From positions 1 through 51,253 of IMG/VR virus record IMGVR_UViG_3300031603_000005: a DNA stretch of 51,253 nucleotides. The stretch is one strand, 5' to 3'. How positions within the stretch are numbered: position 1 is the stretch's first letter; the number at the start of each line of letters is the position of its first letter. Both the position numbers and the translations under genes were made by a program. This document shows, one piece after another, positions 39,735-48,296 of this stretch. The notes below the pieces were generated by a model. The model did not search any database. It saw nothing but the letters and a program-made list of their open reading frames with translations, and was not told the origin of the DNA. This stretch comes from a virus.

Positions 39735-40604
39735 TTATTTTTCAGGAGCTTTTTGAAATTGAGTTTCACGTTCTACAGTAAATTTATGGCTTTCAGGAAA
39801 CTGCTCTGACTGAACAAACCCATCTCTCTTCTTCCTGTCATACGCCACTTCTGAACACCCACAATGAGGATGATACACGGCATGTGGCCCTATGTCAATC
39901 CAGTAAATCTCCCCAATATGAGGAGCACAAATAGGACAACCAGTTTTACCATTGACAATCAAAACCCGAGTATAACCCTCATTCTCATATAGCGCGACTT
40001 TCGATCTCACATGTGCTAATTGAGTTTCAGTCCGGATAACCCTGGCAGCATTTGAAAAAGGGCTTTTATAAGTCCCTGTCCCTTTCCCTTTGTCGAAAAA
40101 TTGAGCTATCCTTGAGGCTGATCTGGCAAAATCATCATTAGCAATCATCCCTTGAACTATTTCGGCCCTGATTACTTTGATGTGCACTTTGGCTGCTGTC
40201 TTGACAACTAAATCAACTGATTGAGCAAATGCAGCTGAAACCAGAGGCGTTTTATATGCTGTACCGAGTTCAGAATTTACTAAGCTGAAACCGGATTCAA
40301 TTCCGACCGGAATGTCCTTTGCTGCTGTATTTATTACTGATTTAGTTATTGAAGGCCAATCGTTTTCAAGGACTTGATCGATCTGTTTGAGTTTGTAATA
40401 GACTGCTTGAGATCCCGTTTTCCCAGCTTTCCTGTCAAGTTCTCTGACTTTTAATTGTGAAAGAATGTTCTTTTTGACCGCTTTTATGTGGGGCTCAACT
40501 AATTTTTTGGCGTCGTGGATTGTCAGTGCTGCGAGTTTGTTTTGAGCAATCCCGGCGCGTTTGATGTGGATTGCTGAAGAATCTAGGTTGATGTGGGGTT
40601 TCAT
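39735..40604 (-). CDS. Minor head protein, Mu gpF / SPP1 gp7-like (289 aa)
   Basis: A head morphogenesis protein that binds the portal and enters the capsid interior. The family region includes RTETQLAHVRSKVALYENEG (residues 191-210), CPICAPHIGEIYW (223-235) and HPHCGCSE (245-252), which together bind a metal ion. The protein is helical at the N-terminus. It overlaps the previous gene by four bases, as part of the portal block. Confidence 0.8.
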   Translation of the reverse strand: MKPHINLDSSAIHIKRAGIAQNKLAALTIHDAKKLVEPHIKAVKKNILSQLKVRELDRKAGKTGSQAVYYKLKQIDQVLENDWPSITKSVINTAAKDIPVGIESGFSLVNSELGTAYKTPLVSAAFAQSVDLVVKTAAKVHIKVIRAEIVQGMIANDDFARSASRIAQFFDKGKGTGTYKSPFSNAARVIRTETQLAHVRSKVALYENEGYTRVLIVNGKTGCPICAPHIGEIYWIDIGPHAVYHPHCGCSEVAYDRKKRDGFVQSEQFPESHKFTVERETQFQKAPEK

Positions 40605-40885
40605 TGTAAAATCATTTGGTAAAGATCATCCAGAACATCTTTCTTAATCACAGATAATTTATTATTTACGCCAATCAATAAGACACTGTCAGATTCAAAA
40701 CTTAACATATCATCAATTGTTGTGATCAGGTAACAATCATCATTTTCGTGAGAAACTGCATTGCCCTTGTAGTCAAAATGCCAAGGTATCCCGTCAACGA
40801 CATTTTCACTATGTTCCTTTCCGTATTTAACAAAATCATGAAAAAATACAACCTCAACTTCTTTCCGCCTTTCTACATATCTCAT
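40601..40885 (-). CDS. Hypothetical protein (94 aa)
   Basis: A small alpha/beta protein with HDFVKYGKEHSENVVDGIPW and a middle VSHENDDCYLITTIDDMLSF. The leader element AAATCTATCGGGG occurs just before the start at 40885. It lies between the module-bearing protein and the minor head protein. Unassigned. Confidence 0.5.
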   Translation of the reverse strand: MRYVERRKEVEVVFFHDFVKYGKEHSENVVDGIPWHFDYKGNAVSHENDDCYLITTIDDMLSFESDSVLLIGVNNKLSVIKKDVLDDLYQMILQ

Positions 40886-40891
40886 CTAATC

Positions 40892-40904
40892 CCCCGATAG
40901 ATTT
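40892..40904 (-). promoter_or_regulatory. Leader element copy before the 40601-40885 gene
   Basis: AAATCTATCGGGG on the minus strand, followed by GGATTAG and the ATG at 40885. Its GGGG is part of the SD. Confidence 0.75.
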
Positions 40905-40907
40905 AAT

Positions 40908-41780
40908 TTATGGAATCGCCCAATCAGACGGGATAAGCTCATCCTTGAAAACAATTACACCCGGTACAGTTTCTTTTTTATCGTCTGATGTAATATATTG
41001 TAACTCATAATTTCCATCTGTTCCAGCAAAATCTTCTGTTTCATCTTTTAATATTCTGGGAATTACTCTGGAAAATGTTTCTGATGCTTCGACAGATATT
41101 TGTGAACTGGATCCACCTGAAACATTCGCCGACCCTTTTTTAAGTTCAAAAGTTCCATTGGGATCCACTAAGACGAACATGAATTGCCAGCCGGTGACGT
41201 CTTCTTGAAAATCGAATATGAAATCAATATTATCCCCCTTTACCCTGGGTATTGCCTGAGTGAGATTAGTTGAGAAAGGCAATACTGTTGGACCTGCTTT
41301 ATCAACCCACCCGCCCCACTGAAAACCCGATCTTAATGGGTCGCTACTAGCGTCAGAGGTTCGCATTTTCCAGTAACCTGTCAATTCTGATTCTGGTTGG
41401 CTGGTTATATTTGCAAAACTCCAAGTATAAATATTCGTGTCAATTGCTCCAGGTGTTGCCAATGTAAAAGCGGTCAATGAAACGATTGTATCTGATGCAG
41501 TAGCCAGTTTATCAAGTGTGATTGTGCTCGCTGACTTATCCCCAATTTTTGACCCTATTGGAATTCCTACCCCTTCGATTACTTGACCGACTAATAAAAG
41601 GGTTGTGTCTGCAATACTTGAAATGATTAACGACCCGTTTGTAGTGTTTCCCGTGAATTCAACAGTCGAATCAAGAGGTATTTCGGCCCCTGCATCGCTA
41701 AACATTTCCAGAATAACATCCTTATCTATTGGAAAATATGACCTGGCTATCGGAGTGTTTTTTATTGAATAAATATCCAT
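40908..41780 (-). CDS. Structural protein with a sheath-type beta module (290 aa)
   Basis: Residues 39-107 are a third copy of the beta module found in the sheath (GSLIISSIADTT, VGQVIEGVGIPIGS). The rest has a beta-rich body with WGGWVDKAGPTVLPF and TGWQFMFVLVDPNGTFE. It is next to the portal gene, so a capsid or portal-associated or decoration role is reasonable. No family known. Confidence 0.5.
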   Translation of the reverse strand: MDIYSIKNTPIARSYFPIDKDVILEMFSDAGAEIPLDSTVEFTGNTTNGSLIISSIADTTLLLVGQVIEGVGIPIGSKIGDKSASTITLDKLATASDTIVSLTAFTLATPGAIDTNIYTWSFANITSQPESELTGYWKMRTSDASSDPLRSGFQWGGWVDKAGPTVLPFSTNLTQAIPRVKGDNIDFIFDFQEDVTGWQFMFVLVDPNGTFELKKGSANVSGGSSSQISVEASETFSRVIPRILKDETEDFAGTDGNYELQYITSDDKKETVPGVIVFKDELIPSDWAIP

Positions 41781-41786
41781 TGTACC

Positions 41787-43121
41787 CTATTCTATTTCGT
41801 CACCATCTTCATGATGAGCATTTAATTCAGATTTAAACTCAGCTGTTCTTTGACCATCGATTCTTTTTGACTCAACTTCCCATTCTGGAAGATCATCAAT
41901 ATATTTATTCCTGATTGTTTCTAATTTCGTTTCAGTGCTTAACCCAGTATCCTGCATTAGTGCAATAACTATTTCTTTGATTGTGGCGGTATCTGGAAAG
42001 GCTTCAGGCCATTCGATGTCACCTGACAAGTCAACTTTGTCGATAGAATTTAGATTGTTGACGGCTTCCAAGGCTGCCATTATTTCTTTGAGTCCTTCTG
42101 TTTGCGCTCCCTGTCTTGCTACGATTGTCCGGATGAATACCTGTAGTTGATTGGCGGTTGAATTCATCCCGGTAACTGTTGATAACGTTCCCTCTGGAGT
42201 TCCTGTTTGCTCAAGAAATAACCAGAATAGGACCTCTAAGAATTTTATAATTTCGGGGATTCCTTTGGGAGGTTCAGTCCATCCATATTTGGCGTTGGCA
42301 TCTTCAAACATGAATTGTGGAATACTAATTGTTGATCCATTTCCTTCACTGTCTTTTACAACTTCAATGCCGTCCTTGGGCACTTTATATGCCCCTGTTG
42401 CAAATTTATCCGGCTCACCTGTTATTTTGACTACGGCTCCCAGTGCGTTAAGAGCTTGTTTGTAGAGAGTTGAGATATTATATTCAAGTACCCCAATCAT
42501 TGGATCGTTTCTGCCAGGGAGTTCTTGAATATTAATAGTGACTATTCTTTGAATGCCTATCGTATTTGGATAAGAATATTCTGGAATTATTTTACCGTCG
42601 ATATAAGTGATGATTTCTTTTTTGTTGTAAACTTGTTTGATGGTGTTCTGCTGTTCGGTTATTTCTCCATTCGTTTTATCGACAACAGAGCTTTCAGATT
42701 CCCATTCTAAAACATACGAGTCATTGATATGGTCTGGCCTTGCCATTACATGTGAGAGGGGGATAGGCTTTAAAACGGTTGTTCCTTTGGACGAATCAAA
42801 TTCAACCAAAATGTCAACTATGGCAGTCAAAGAAATCTGTCTGTCTGCCATTGTGAAATCATTTGTAGTGGTTTTTAGGAGTGCATCGTTATTGTCTTGC
42901 AGAGTGTCAGATTTTACAGTGAAACCTTGACCATGGGTGATCAATGCGACAAGGTTAACAACGGCCTTGATCAATGGTAGACTTGAATATCCTTCGAGTT
43001 TCTGTTCGTCAGTGACAGAGCTGACCGTGAAAAGGTCATCATTTCTTGGAAAAGGTTTCCCGCCTTTTTCTTTGAATATATTCGTTACTGCTCTTAAATG
43101 CCATCGGTCTATAATGTTCAT
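41787..43121 (-). CDS. Portal protein (444 aa)
   Basis: The portal is the ring through which DNA enters. The protein has the right size and position (terminase upstream, minor head downstream), a SLPLIKAVVNLVALITHGQG start, a long helical middle with VTINIQELPGRNDPMIGVLEYN, and a C-terminal EVESKRIDGQRTAEFK region. A few residues reflect portal motifs, but the call rests mainly on gene order. Confidence 0.7.
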   Translation of the reverse strand: MNIIDRWHLRAVTNIFKEKGGKPFPRNDDLFTVSSVTDEQKLEGYSSLPLIKAVVNLVALITHGQGFTVKSDTLQDNNDALLKTTTNDFTMADRQISLTAIVDILVEFDSSKGTTVLKPIPLSHVMARPDHINDSYVLEWESESSVVDKTNGEITEQQNTIKQVYNKKEIITYIDGKIIPEYSYPNTIGIQRIVTINIQELPGRNDPMIGVLEYNISTLYKQALNALGAVVKITGEPDKFATGAYKVPKDGIEVVKDSEGNGSTISIPQFMFEDANAKYGWTEPPKGIPEIIKFLEVLFWLFLEQTGTPEGTLSTVTGMNSTANQLQVFIRTIVARQGAQTEGLKEIMAALEAVNNLNSIDKVDLSGDIEWPEAFPDTATIKEIVIALMQDTGLSTETKLETIRNKYIDDLPEWEVESKRIDGQRTAEFKSELNAHHEDGDEIE

Positions 43122-43558
43122 ATCCAGTTTTTAAACTCAAACGGGTTTAGTCTGTCAAGTGCGTAGTGTGCCAAAAGTCCAACGGAAAAGGCGACTGCAA
43201 TTAAAGTGTATTCTCTGAATATAATTAAAACCGTGGCTGTGATTAAAACGGGCGTGCTGAATTTATGGGTCCACCCCCGGTGTTTACTTACTTTTGGTGA
43301 TATGTAAATCATGCATACAATCAGACCATAAATCGGTTCTTCAACATAAATAAAATAAGCAGATGAAACCAAGGCGAATCTAGCAGCCCATTTTGAAGGT
43401 GTTGAGGCCGTGTCGAGATCTGGAAAGTTTGCCCCTAGATATACAGCAACCGATAGAATCAATGAGACTTCAAATTTTGATCCAGCTGCCAAAGTTGCTA
43501 TCAAAACAAGTGCGCTTGCTCCGACTGCGAACCAATTATGCTTTTTAAAATCACTCAT
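43118..43558 (-). CDS. YdjM-like membrane metal-dependent hydrolase (146 aa)
   Basis: Membrane-bound with 4 hydrophobic helices. The family's conserved motifs appear: HNWFAVGAS near the start, NFPDLDTAS (about 44-52), KHRGWTHKF (about 92-100), and HYALDRLNPF near the C-terminus. These His/Asp residues should bind metal. In E. coli the homologue is LexA-regulated. Here it is in the phage membrane cluster and overlaps the micro-protein by four bases. Confidence 0.75.
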   Translation of the reverse strand: MSDFKKHNWFAVGASALVLIATLAAGSKFEVSLILSVAVYLGANFPDLDTASTPSKWAARFALVSSAYFIYVEEPIYGLIVCMIYISPKVSKHRGWTHKFSTPVLITATVLIIFREYTLIAVAFSVGLLAHYALDRLNPFEFKNWI

Positions 43559-43656
43559 TTATTGGCCGTAATGTATGGACAAATGAATACTTCTAAGATT
43601 ACAACAACAACAAAAATTATACCCACTATCGAAGCAGCAACTAAAATGCTTATCAT
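43555..43656 (-). CDS. Single-helix membrane micro-protein (33 aa)
   Basis: From ATG 43656 to TGA 43555, a 33-residue peptide made mostly of one hydrophobic helix (SIVGIIFVVVVILEVFI). It shares ATGA with both neighbours, which strongly supports translation. It may help a holin/antiholin system or stabilise the neighbouring membrane proteins. Confidence 0.65.
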   Translation of the reverse strand: MISILVAASIVGIIFVVVVILEVFICPYITANK

Positions 43657-44261
43657 CTTTTTATAACCTTGTCTAAGTCCTGATTCATGGAAAGTATCTT
43701 GCTTTTATCGTTTTCGACAGACTTAACTCTCCTCCCTGCTTTTGATTCAGCCCAGATCCTGATACTGTTTGATATTGCATGTATCCCGCTTACAAACCGG
43801 TTTTTCTTTTCTCTGCCTTTCAAAATGTCCCAGGCTTCCGTGGGGAACATCCCCGTAAAGGTCCAGAATGCAGCGATTGAAGCAAGGATTGCATACCCTG
43901 TTAGTACCACCGGATGACCGGATAAAGTGTAGATTGATGTTATCTCCTCAACTGCGTTGAAAGCATTGAAGTAAGCCGGGTAAAATACAACATACGATAA
44001 AACAGCGAGTCCAAATGAAAAGAAATATCTTAGTCCTATTCCTTGCTTGAATCCGTCCCATTTCTGCCAAGTCAAGAGTGACATAAAAGCGAATGCACTT
44101 AGAAAAATCACGAATGCGAGTGTCTCAGTTCGTGAGTCTGATTCAGCGGCCCATGCTATTTTTTGGATGTAATAAAAATGCACATTCCCAGAGATCAGAA
44201 GGAACCAAAGGAAGAGGCGAGCGATTGTTCTTTTTTCTTTCGTATTATATAGTTGTTTCAT
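43653..44261 (-). CDS. Multipass membrane protein (202 aa)
   Basis: About four hydrophobic helices occur in residues 15-135 (LFLWFLLISGNVHF, LAFVIFLSAFAFMSLL, YFFSFGLAVLSYVVF, LTGYAILASIAAFWTF), followed by a 65-residue charged C-terminal tail. It begins directly after an N19 promoter and a leader element. Its role in lysis or membrane change is unknown. Confidence 0.55.
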   Translation of the reverse strand: MKQLYNTKEKRTIARLFLWFLLISGNVHFYYIQKIAWAAESDSRTETLAFVIFLSAFAFMSLLTWQKWDGFKQGIGLRYFFSFGLAVLSYVVFYPAYFNAFNAVEEITSIYTLSGHPVVLTGYAILASIAAFWTFTGMFPTEAWDILKGREKKNRFVSGIHAISNSIRIWAESKAGRRVKSVENDKSKILSMNQDLDKVIKR

Positions 44262-44269
44262 AATTTCCT

Positions 44270-44282
44270 CCCCGATAGATTT
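44270..44282 (-). promoter_or_regulatory. Leader element copy before the 43653-44261 gene
   Basis: AAATCTATCGGGG on the minus strand, running into GGAGGAAATT and the ATG at 44261. It is located between the N19 promoter and the start. Confidence 0.75.
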
Positions 44283-44296
44283 AAATGTTATACCCT

Positions 44297-44327
44297 ATTC
44301 TAGCATTAGATTCGACATTGCTGTCAA
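44297..44327 (-). promoter_or_regulatory. Predicted late promoter (N19 type) for the membrane/portal block
   Basis: Minus-strand TTGACA (44327-44322), 19-base spacer, TAGAAT (44302-44297), then AGG. It follows the stop of the terminase gene and precedes the leader element. Confidence 0.65.
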
Positions 44328-44332
44328 AAAGT

Positions 44333-45979
44333 TTATCCAAAATGAGGTTTATTGATATGCCTTGACCGTGTAGCGGTTACAGACTCGATCATCTCTTCAT
44401 AAGTCGGAAATCTGTCCTCTACCGCTTCGGCAATCATTGTCAAGGTGTCCGGCGCATCGTCTACCTGATTCTTTCCATCTCGCATGAATTGATCCATATG
44501 TTTAGCAAATTTAGGCCAACGCTGTTTCCAGCCAACAGGATAAAATACATGTTTTTGTATGAATCTGGAAGCTGAATTGATTCGAGCAAGTTTGTTTTTC
44601 GTCTGAGTGAATGTTGAAATATCAATTCGTTTCGTGGGAACCGTTCCTATTTCTGTCAGCCCTTCGCCGGTATCAGTTTCAATTATTTTACTGACTTCTC
44701 TTGCAAAGCCTCCTCCTCCGTTGTTATGTTCAATCTTACCAGAAATGAAGTCATACTTCAACTTATTTTTGACTAATAATTCAGCGGTTTCGGGGATCGT
44801 TACTTCTTGGCCGGCATCCGTGTAATAAACATCTAGCAGGTAAGGTTCGTCCATCATTGAAATTCCAGCAACGATCACACACAAAAAGTCATCACCCTCG
44901 TCAGCAGTATCCCCCCTGAAAATGTATTCTTTCATGACCGGCAGTTCCTCATATTCAAGGAATTGTTTATACATTTTACCCTTCATGTCAGGAGGACGTT
45001 GATGGTAATTCGCCTGAAAGATCATTTCATCGAGTTCAGACTCAAGATAAAGATATCTGTCTCTATCTAAGAAATCATCACATAACATGCCCTGCTCTTC
45101 GGTCCAAGCTTCCATGATCAAGGTTTTAATTTTATGTCCGTTTGGACCTGCTAGGGCATCCCCGGATTGATCATTTACTGACCAGCGGGTTGCATTGATT
45201 ATGACATCCCCGCCCTTTTCTAATCGCTGATAGTAGTTATTTTTTGCTGAAGAAATTACTTTTTCAAGATGATCCGGGTTGAATGCCTCGATTGATCCCT
45301 TGACAGTATCGTCATAGATCAGAAGATTACTTCCCATTCCGGCCTCACCTGCTAGAATTCCGCACCCTTTATAAGAATGAAACCGTCCTTCTAGTGACCA
45401 CTTGCCTTTGGATTTATTCCCGTATTGTAAGACTGAATTTGGGAAAACATCGTTGTAGATTATATCAACTGCATGAGTTTTTTGTTCTTCGATGGTGTCC
45501 CTGGTGTAAGTTGAAAATTCAATAGCCAGGTCTTTTTTGTGGCAAACGGTCATAACCATGGTTGCAACATCTTTCCCGTATCTCCAAGCTGTGTATAAAA
45601 ACAGGGTTCTTGATTTGCCGTGCCTGGGAGGTTCGTTCTGGTTTACGGTATCACCGTACGACTCATCCTCTAAGACTAGATCACAAGTGAAAATGGTTTT
45701 GTTTCCTTGGATCTCATATTGAACTGGGTCTTTTTTGGGATCGTCAGTATCCCCGTTTCGGATCCTTTTTGTGTGCCGGTATGGTGAAATATAAGATCGC
45801 GGTGTTTTGTAGTAGAATGCTTCCAGGAAAAGGCAATTGATTACTAAATGAGTACGATGTTCAATGTAATAATCAGGCGCTTCAAGTTTGCAGAATTCCC
45901 AGAATGATTCCCTTGCTTTCAGGATTTTTCTGATCCTTAGCATTTTTAGAAGTTCTTTTTGTTTTTCGAAATCAGCCAT
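44333..45979 (-). CDS. terL: Terminase large subunit (548 aa)
   Basis: The packaging motor ATPase and nuclease. Walker A is PPRHGKS (about residues 117-123), Walker B is in NLLIYDDTVKGS. The nuclease part includes FRGDTADEGDDFL and NQVDDAPDTLTMIAEA, where acidic residues bind metal. The start is set at ATG 45979 with AGGAA; a GTG at 46030 is less likely. The small subunit lies upstream, with one small zinc gene between. Confidence 0.88.
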   Translation of the reverse strand: MADFEKQKELLKMLRIRKILKARESFWEFCKLEAPDYYIEHRTHLVINCLFLEAFYYKTPRSYISPYRHTKRIRNGDTDDPKKDPVQYEIQGNKTIFTCDLVLEDESYGDTVNQNEPPRHGKSRTLFLYTAWRYGKDVATMVMTVCHKKDLAIEFSTYTRDTIEEQKTHAVDIIYNDVFPNSVLQYGNKSKGKWSLEGRFHSYKGCGILAGEAGMGSNLLIYDDTVKGSIEAFNPDHLEKVISSAKNNYYQRLEKGGDVIINATRWSVNDQSGDALAGPNGHKIKTLIMEAWTEEQGMLCDDFLDRDRYLYLESELDEMIFQANYHQRPPDMKGKMYKQFLEYEELPVMKEYIFRGDTADEGDDFLCVIVAGISMMDEPYLLDVYYTDAGQEVTIPETAELLVKNKLKYDFISGKIEHNNGGGGFAREVSKIIETDTGEGLTEIGTVPTKRIDISTFTQTKNKLARINSASRFIQKHVFYPVGWKQRWPKFAKHMDQFMRDGKNQVDDAPDTLTMIAEAVEDRFPTYEEMIESVTATRSRHINKPHFG

Positions 45980-46090
45980 TATGCGGTTTTCCTGAAAACA
46001 GTGATTTGTTTGTATTTTGTTATTATTCACTTTCTAACTCAAACGCCAAATAATAAAGCTTTTCCTGCCTTTGATCTCATACCTGCCATT

Positions 46091-46315
46091 CTACCCTCCA
46101 AGTTCTTTAATTTTAGATTCATACACCCCACTAAGTGTTTTGATAACATACTTAGTGCATTTTATTTCATAGTTTACCATCGGGCAACCACAAAACTTGC
46201 ATCTTCCAATTGCATAACCACTGTGTGTAAAACCGGTTATTAAACTTTTGCCCCATGCGTGCAGACCTTGACTACAAAATGGTTTCATGATTGTTTTAAG
46301 CATAGCCGTATCCAT
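46091..46315 (-). CDS. Small zinc-binding protein between the terminase genes (74 aa)
   Basis: A cysteine cluster (RCKFCGCPMV, with CSQGLHAWG before it) suggests a single zinc site. The start is uncertain; no strong SD is found. It may be a packaging accessory. In the 45-base gap upstream there is a small hairpin. Confidence 0.5.
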   Translation of the reverse strand: MDTAMLKTIMKPFCSQGLHAWGKSLITGFTHSGYAIGRCKFCGCPMVNYEIKCTKYVIKTLSGVYESKIKELGG

Positions 46316-46359
46316 ATTTAAACGAGTGAGGAAAGCTAACTATCACGACACGTCGTCCG

Positions 46360-46923
46360 CTAGTAATCAGCATCGCCACACTCGCTCAGTTCTTTGATTT
46401 TCGCCTTAACTTCTTCATGTGTTAATCCGTCCGTAATATCGACTTTGATCAAAGTCTTTTTAAGCTCCTCTTCTCGGTCCATGCCAAGCGCTTTTCTAGT
46501 CGATGTGTATAGATTCGATATAGTCTTGCTGGCTACTTCACTGACCTTTTGACATGTGACCAGTCTATTAGCCTCAGCGGTTGCTATGTTCCCACCGCAC
46601 TTTTTTAATTCTTTTGCCATTGCGCCCATTATCGCCATGGTGACGCCCCTGATATTTGCCGCGTCTCTTAAGAATGTTTCGGTCAATATTACGCTCTTAT
46701 CAGTGCCATTTTGGATGAGTGTCTCTATTGTCGCACTCTCGATGGCTTCTGAGACATTTATTTTTTTTGATCCATAAATCCAATTTTCTTTTTTTGCTCG
46801 TCGCTCAATAGTTTTCTTATTAATTTCATGCTGTTGGGCGATTTTATAAATTGGGTCGCTGCCTGCGACATACTTACCCCTTATTTGCGACCATGTATCC
46901 TGCGTAACTTTTTTCTTAGCCAA
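46360..46923 (-). CDS. terS: Terminase small subunit (187 aa)
   Basis: DNA-recognition subunit of the packaging motor. The N-terminus holds a helix-turn-helix (VTQDTWSQIRGKYVAGSDPI, then IAQQHEINKKTIERRAKKEN). The middle is a helical oligomerisation part. I prefer the TTG start at 46923 just after the PLD gene stop, because a longer ATG start at 46950 lies inside that gene. The pair with TerL is typical. Confidence 0.75.
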   Translation of the reverse strand: MAKKKVTQDTWSQIRGKYVAGSDPIYKIAQQHEINKKTIERRAKKENWIYGSKKINVSEAIESATIETLIQNGTDKSVILTETFLRDAANIRGVTMAIMGAMAKELKKCGGNIATAEANRLVTCQKVSEVASKTISNLYTSTRKALGMDREEELKKTLIKVDITDGLTHEEVKAKIKELSECGDADY

Positions 46924-47602
46924 AATTATAATCCATTTCAAAGTCGCCAAAAGTTGCTTGCTGATTTCCTTTCATTTTATCTAAAACAGGCTCGAGTTTT
47001 TGAGAAGAGGCGAGTTCGAAATTGTCAGTTACTCTTATCTGGCTCCATGCTTCATCAAAGAACTGTTTGAAAAATTCAGCAAACTCTAAATCATCAGTCA
47101 GCTCAAAATTCTCAAGTCTCCTGTTTCTGTTAAGATTCGCGCTGGTTCTGATCACAATATTGAAGTCATCATTTTGTAATACAACAAACTTAGCATGAAT
47201 TCTGGTGGTCCGTATGCAGTCAGGCCCAAAATTATCAAACAGGTATTTGTAAGGTTTTCCTTTGAACTGCTTAAATCCTCTGTCAACCATGAATTTTACA
47301 CTCTTTATCATTTTGTTTTGCAGAAACATAAAAGCCTTTTCGAGGCCGTCCTGACTTGCGGTCCATGTTGATAAGTATAAATCAGCAGGACCTATGCTTT
47401 TTAGAACATGCTCAATAACGTCACTCAGGGAGAATTGACCAGAATTAAAGAAAAATATATTCATTCCTTTTTCAACTGGTCCTATTAGTCTTTCTACTGA
47501 TTCCAGTGGATCTGCCTTGAGTATCTTCTTTTTAGATTTTAATACATGCTTCGTGAATGTGTTGAATGCTCCTGGTTCAATATCAACTGTGGATTTAGTC
47601 AT
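46916..47602 (-). CDS. Phospholipase D-like protein (228 aa)
   Basis: The PLD/endonuclease fold with an HxK motif at IHAKFVVLQNDDFNIVIRTS and the following NLNRNRRLENFEL. A second HxK is not obvious, so it may act as a dimer or use a modified site. These proteins occur next to terminase genes in several phages; their role is unknown. It overlaps the HTH gene by four bases and the terminase gene by about eight. Confidence 0.7.
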   Translation of the reverse strand: MTKSTVDIEPGAFNTFTKHVLKSKKKILKADPLESVERLIGPVEKGMNIFFFNSGQFSLSDVIEHVLKSIGPADLYLSTWTASQDGLEKAFMFLQNKMIKSVKFMVDRGFKQFKGKPYKYLFDNFGPDCIRTTRIHAKFVVLQNDDFNIVIRTSANLNRNRRLENFELTDDLEFAEFFKQFFDEAWSQIRVTDNFELASSQKLEPVLDKMKGNQQATFGDFEMDYNFG

Positions 47603-47760
47603 TTTTCAATCTCGCTCAACAGTATGTTTAAAAGTTTTTCAGTAGATCCGTGAAACCCCGTCTTACTCCATCTGGTTATCTGAGATTCATGGATCTTAAG
47701 AAGTTTTGAAAGCTCCCGGTTCGTTTTTAAACCGAGAGTTTTTTTTATTCTTTTAATCAT
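47599..47760 (-). CDS. Small CI-type helix-turn-helix protein (53 aa)
   Basis: From ATG 47760 to TGA 47599, a 53-residue protein with the phage CI repressor HTH pattern (LKTNRELSKLLKIHESQITR). It shares ATGA with both neighbours. It may regulate the region upstream or bind DNA for packaging. Confidence 0.7.
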   Translation of the reverse strand: MIKRIKKTLGLKTNRELSKLLKIHESQITRWSKTGFHGSTEKLLNILLSEIEK

Positions 47761-47990
47761 AAGCAAGTTTGAGCTGCTTTGATTTTCTCAACCAATATTT
47801 CAGTCAAATAATCTTCGTGGTTATTACAAATCTCTTCCCAGGAAAATACATCCCCATTTGCTAATTGGTATTCATTATCAAGTAACATTTCATCATTTTT
47901 GAAAAACATCTTGTTCAATTCATCACAAACTAGCTCTTCTTGTCCGTTCCAGTCTCCAACATTTTCAGTTGTAAATAATTTTTCAGTCAT
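47757..47990 (-). CDS. First late gene product, acidic (77 aa)
   Basis: A strongly acidic protein (QEELVCDELNKMFFKNDEML) with no recognised family. It is the first gene after the regulatory region, and shares ATGA with the HTH gene. It could be an inhibitor or DNA mimic. Confidence 0.5.
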   Translation of the reverse strand: MTEKLFTTENVGDWNGQEELVCDELNKMFFKNDEMLLDNEYQLANGDVFSWEEICNNHEDYLTEILVEKIKAAQTCL

Positions 47991-48049
47991 TTTGTTCTCC
48001 GTTTGAGTTTCTGTTTAGGTTTTCCGCTTTATTGCTTTAACCTAAGTAC

Positions 48050-48078
48050 AGTATCTCTAATTCTTTACAGACTGTCAA
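48050..48078 (-). promoter_or_regulatory. Predicted promoter upstream of the late block
   Basis: Minus-strand TTGACA (48078-48073), 17-base spacer, GATACT (48055-48050). The -35 overlaps one GACTGTCAA copy, as would suit repression or activation by a protein bound there. Confidence 0.55.
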
Positions 48079-48123
48079 GTTTTATTATCACTATTTTACT
48101 TTGGACTGTTATTATTGACTATT

Positions 48124-48156
48124 TTTCTCTAAATAAGTTTGATTTATTTAGAGAAA
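48124..48156. repeat. 13-bp perfect inverted repeat
   Basis: TTTCTCTAAATAA (48124-48136) and TTATTTAGAGAAA (48144-48156), separated by seven bases. No T tract follows on either strand, so an operator or RNA hairpin is preferred over a terminator. Confidence 0.8.
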
Positions 48157-48296
48157 GCTAAACTGATAATGTTGATAATTAACGGACTGTCAACTTTATT
48201 GGTAATATCGGTTTACTCCGGTTTTTTCTCAATGTGTCCTGTTTAATGGTATAAGCGGGAGGCTTTAACGGTGTTTTTTTATCCTCTTTTTGTTCT

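Noticed and set aside
44333-46030. Terminase start at the GTG at 46030
   Set aside because: The ATG at 45979 has an AGGAA site and begins the family-like sequence; the extra 17 residues look random.
48124-48156. 13-bp inverted repeat as a terminator
   Set aside because: Neither strand has a T tract after the arms, and the stem is AT-rich; an operator is more likely.
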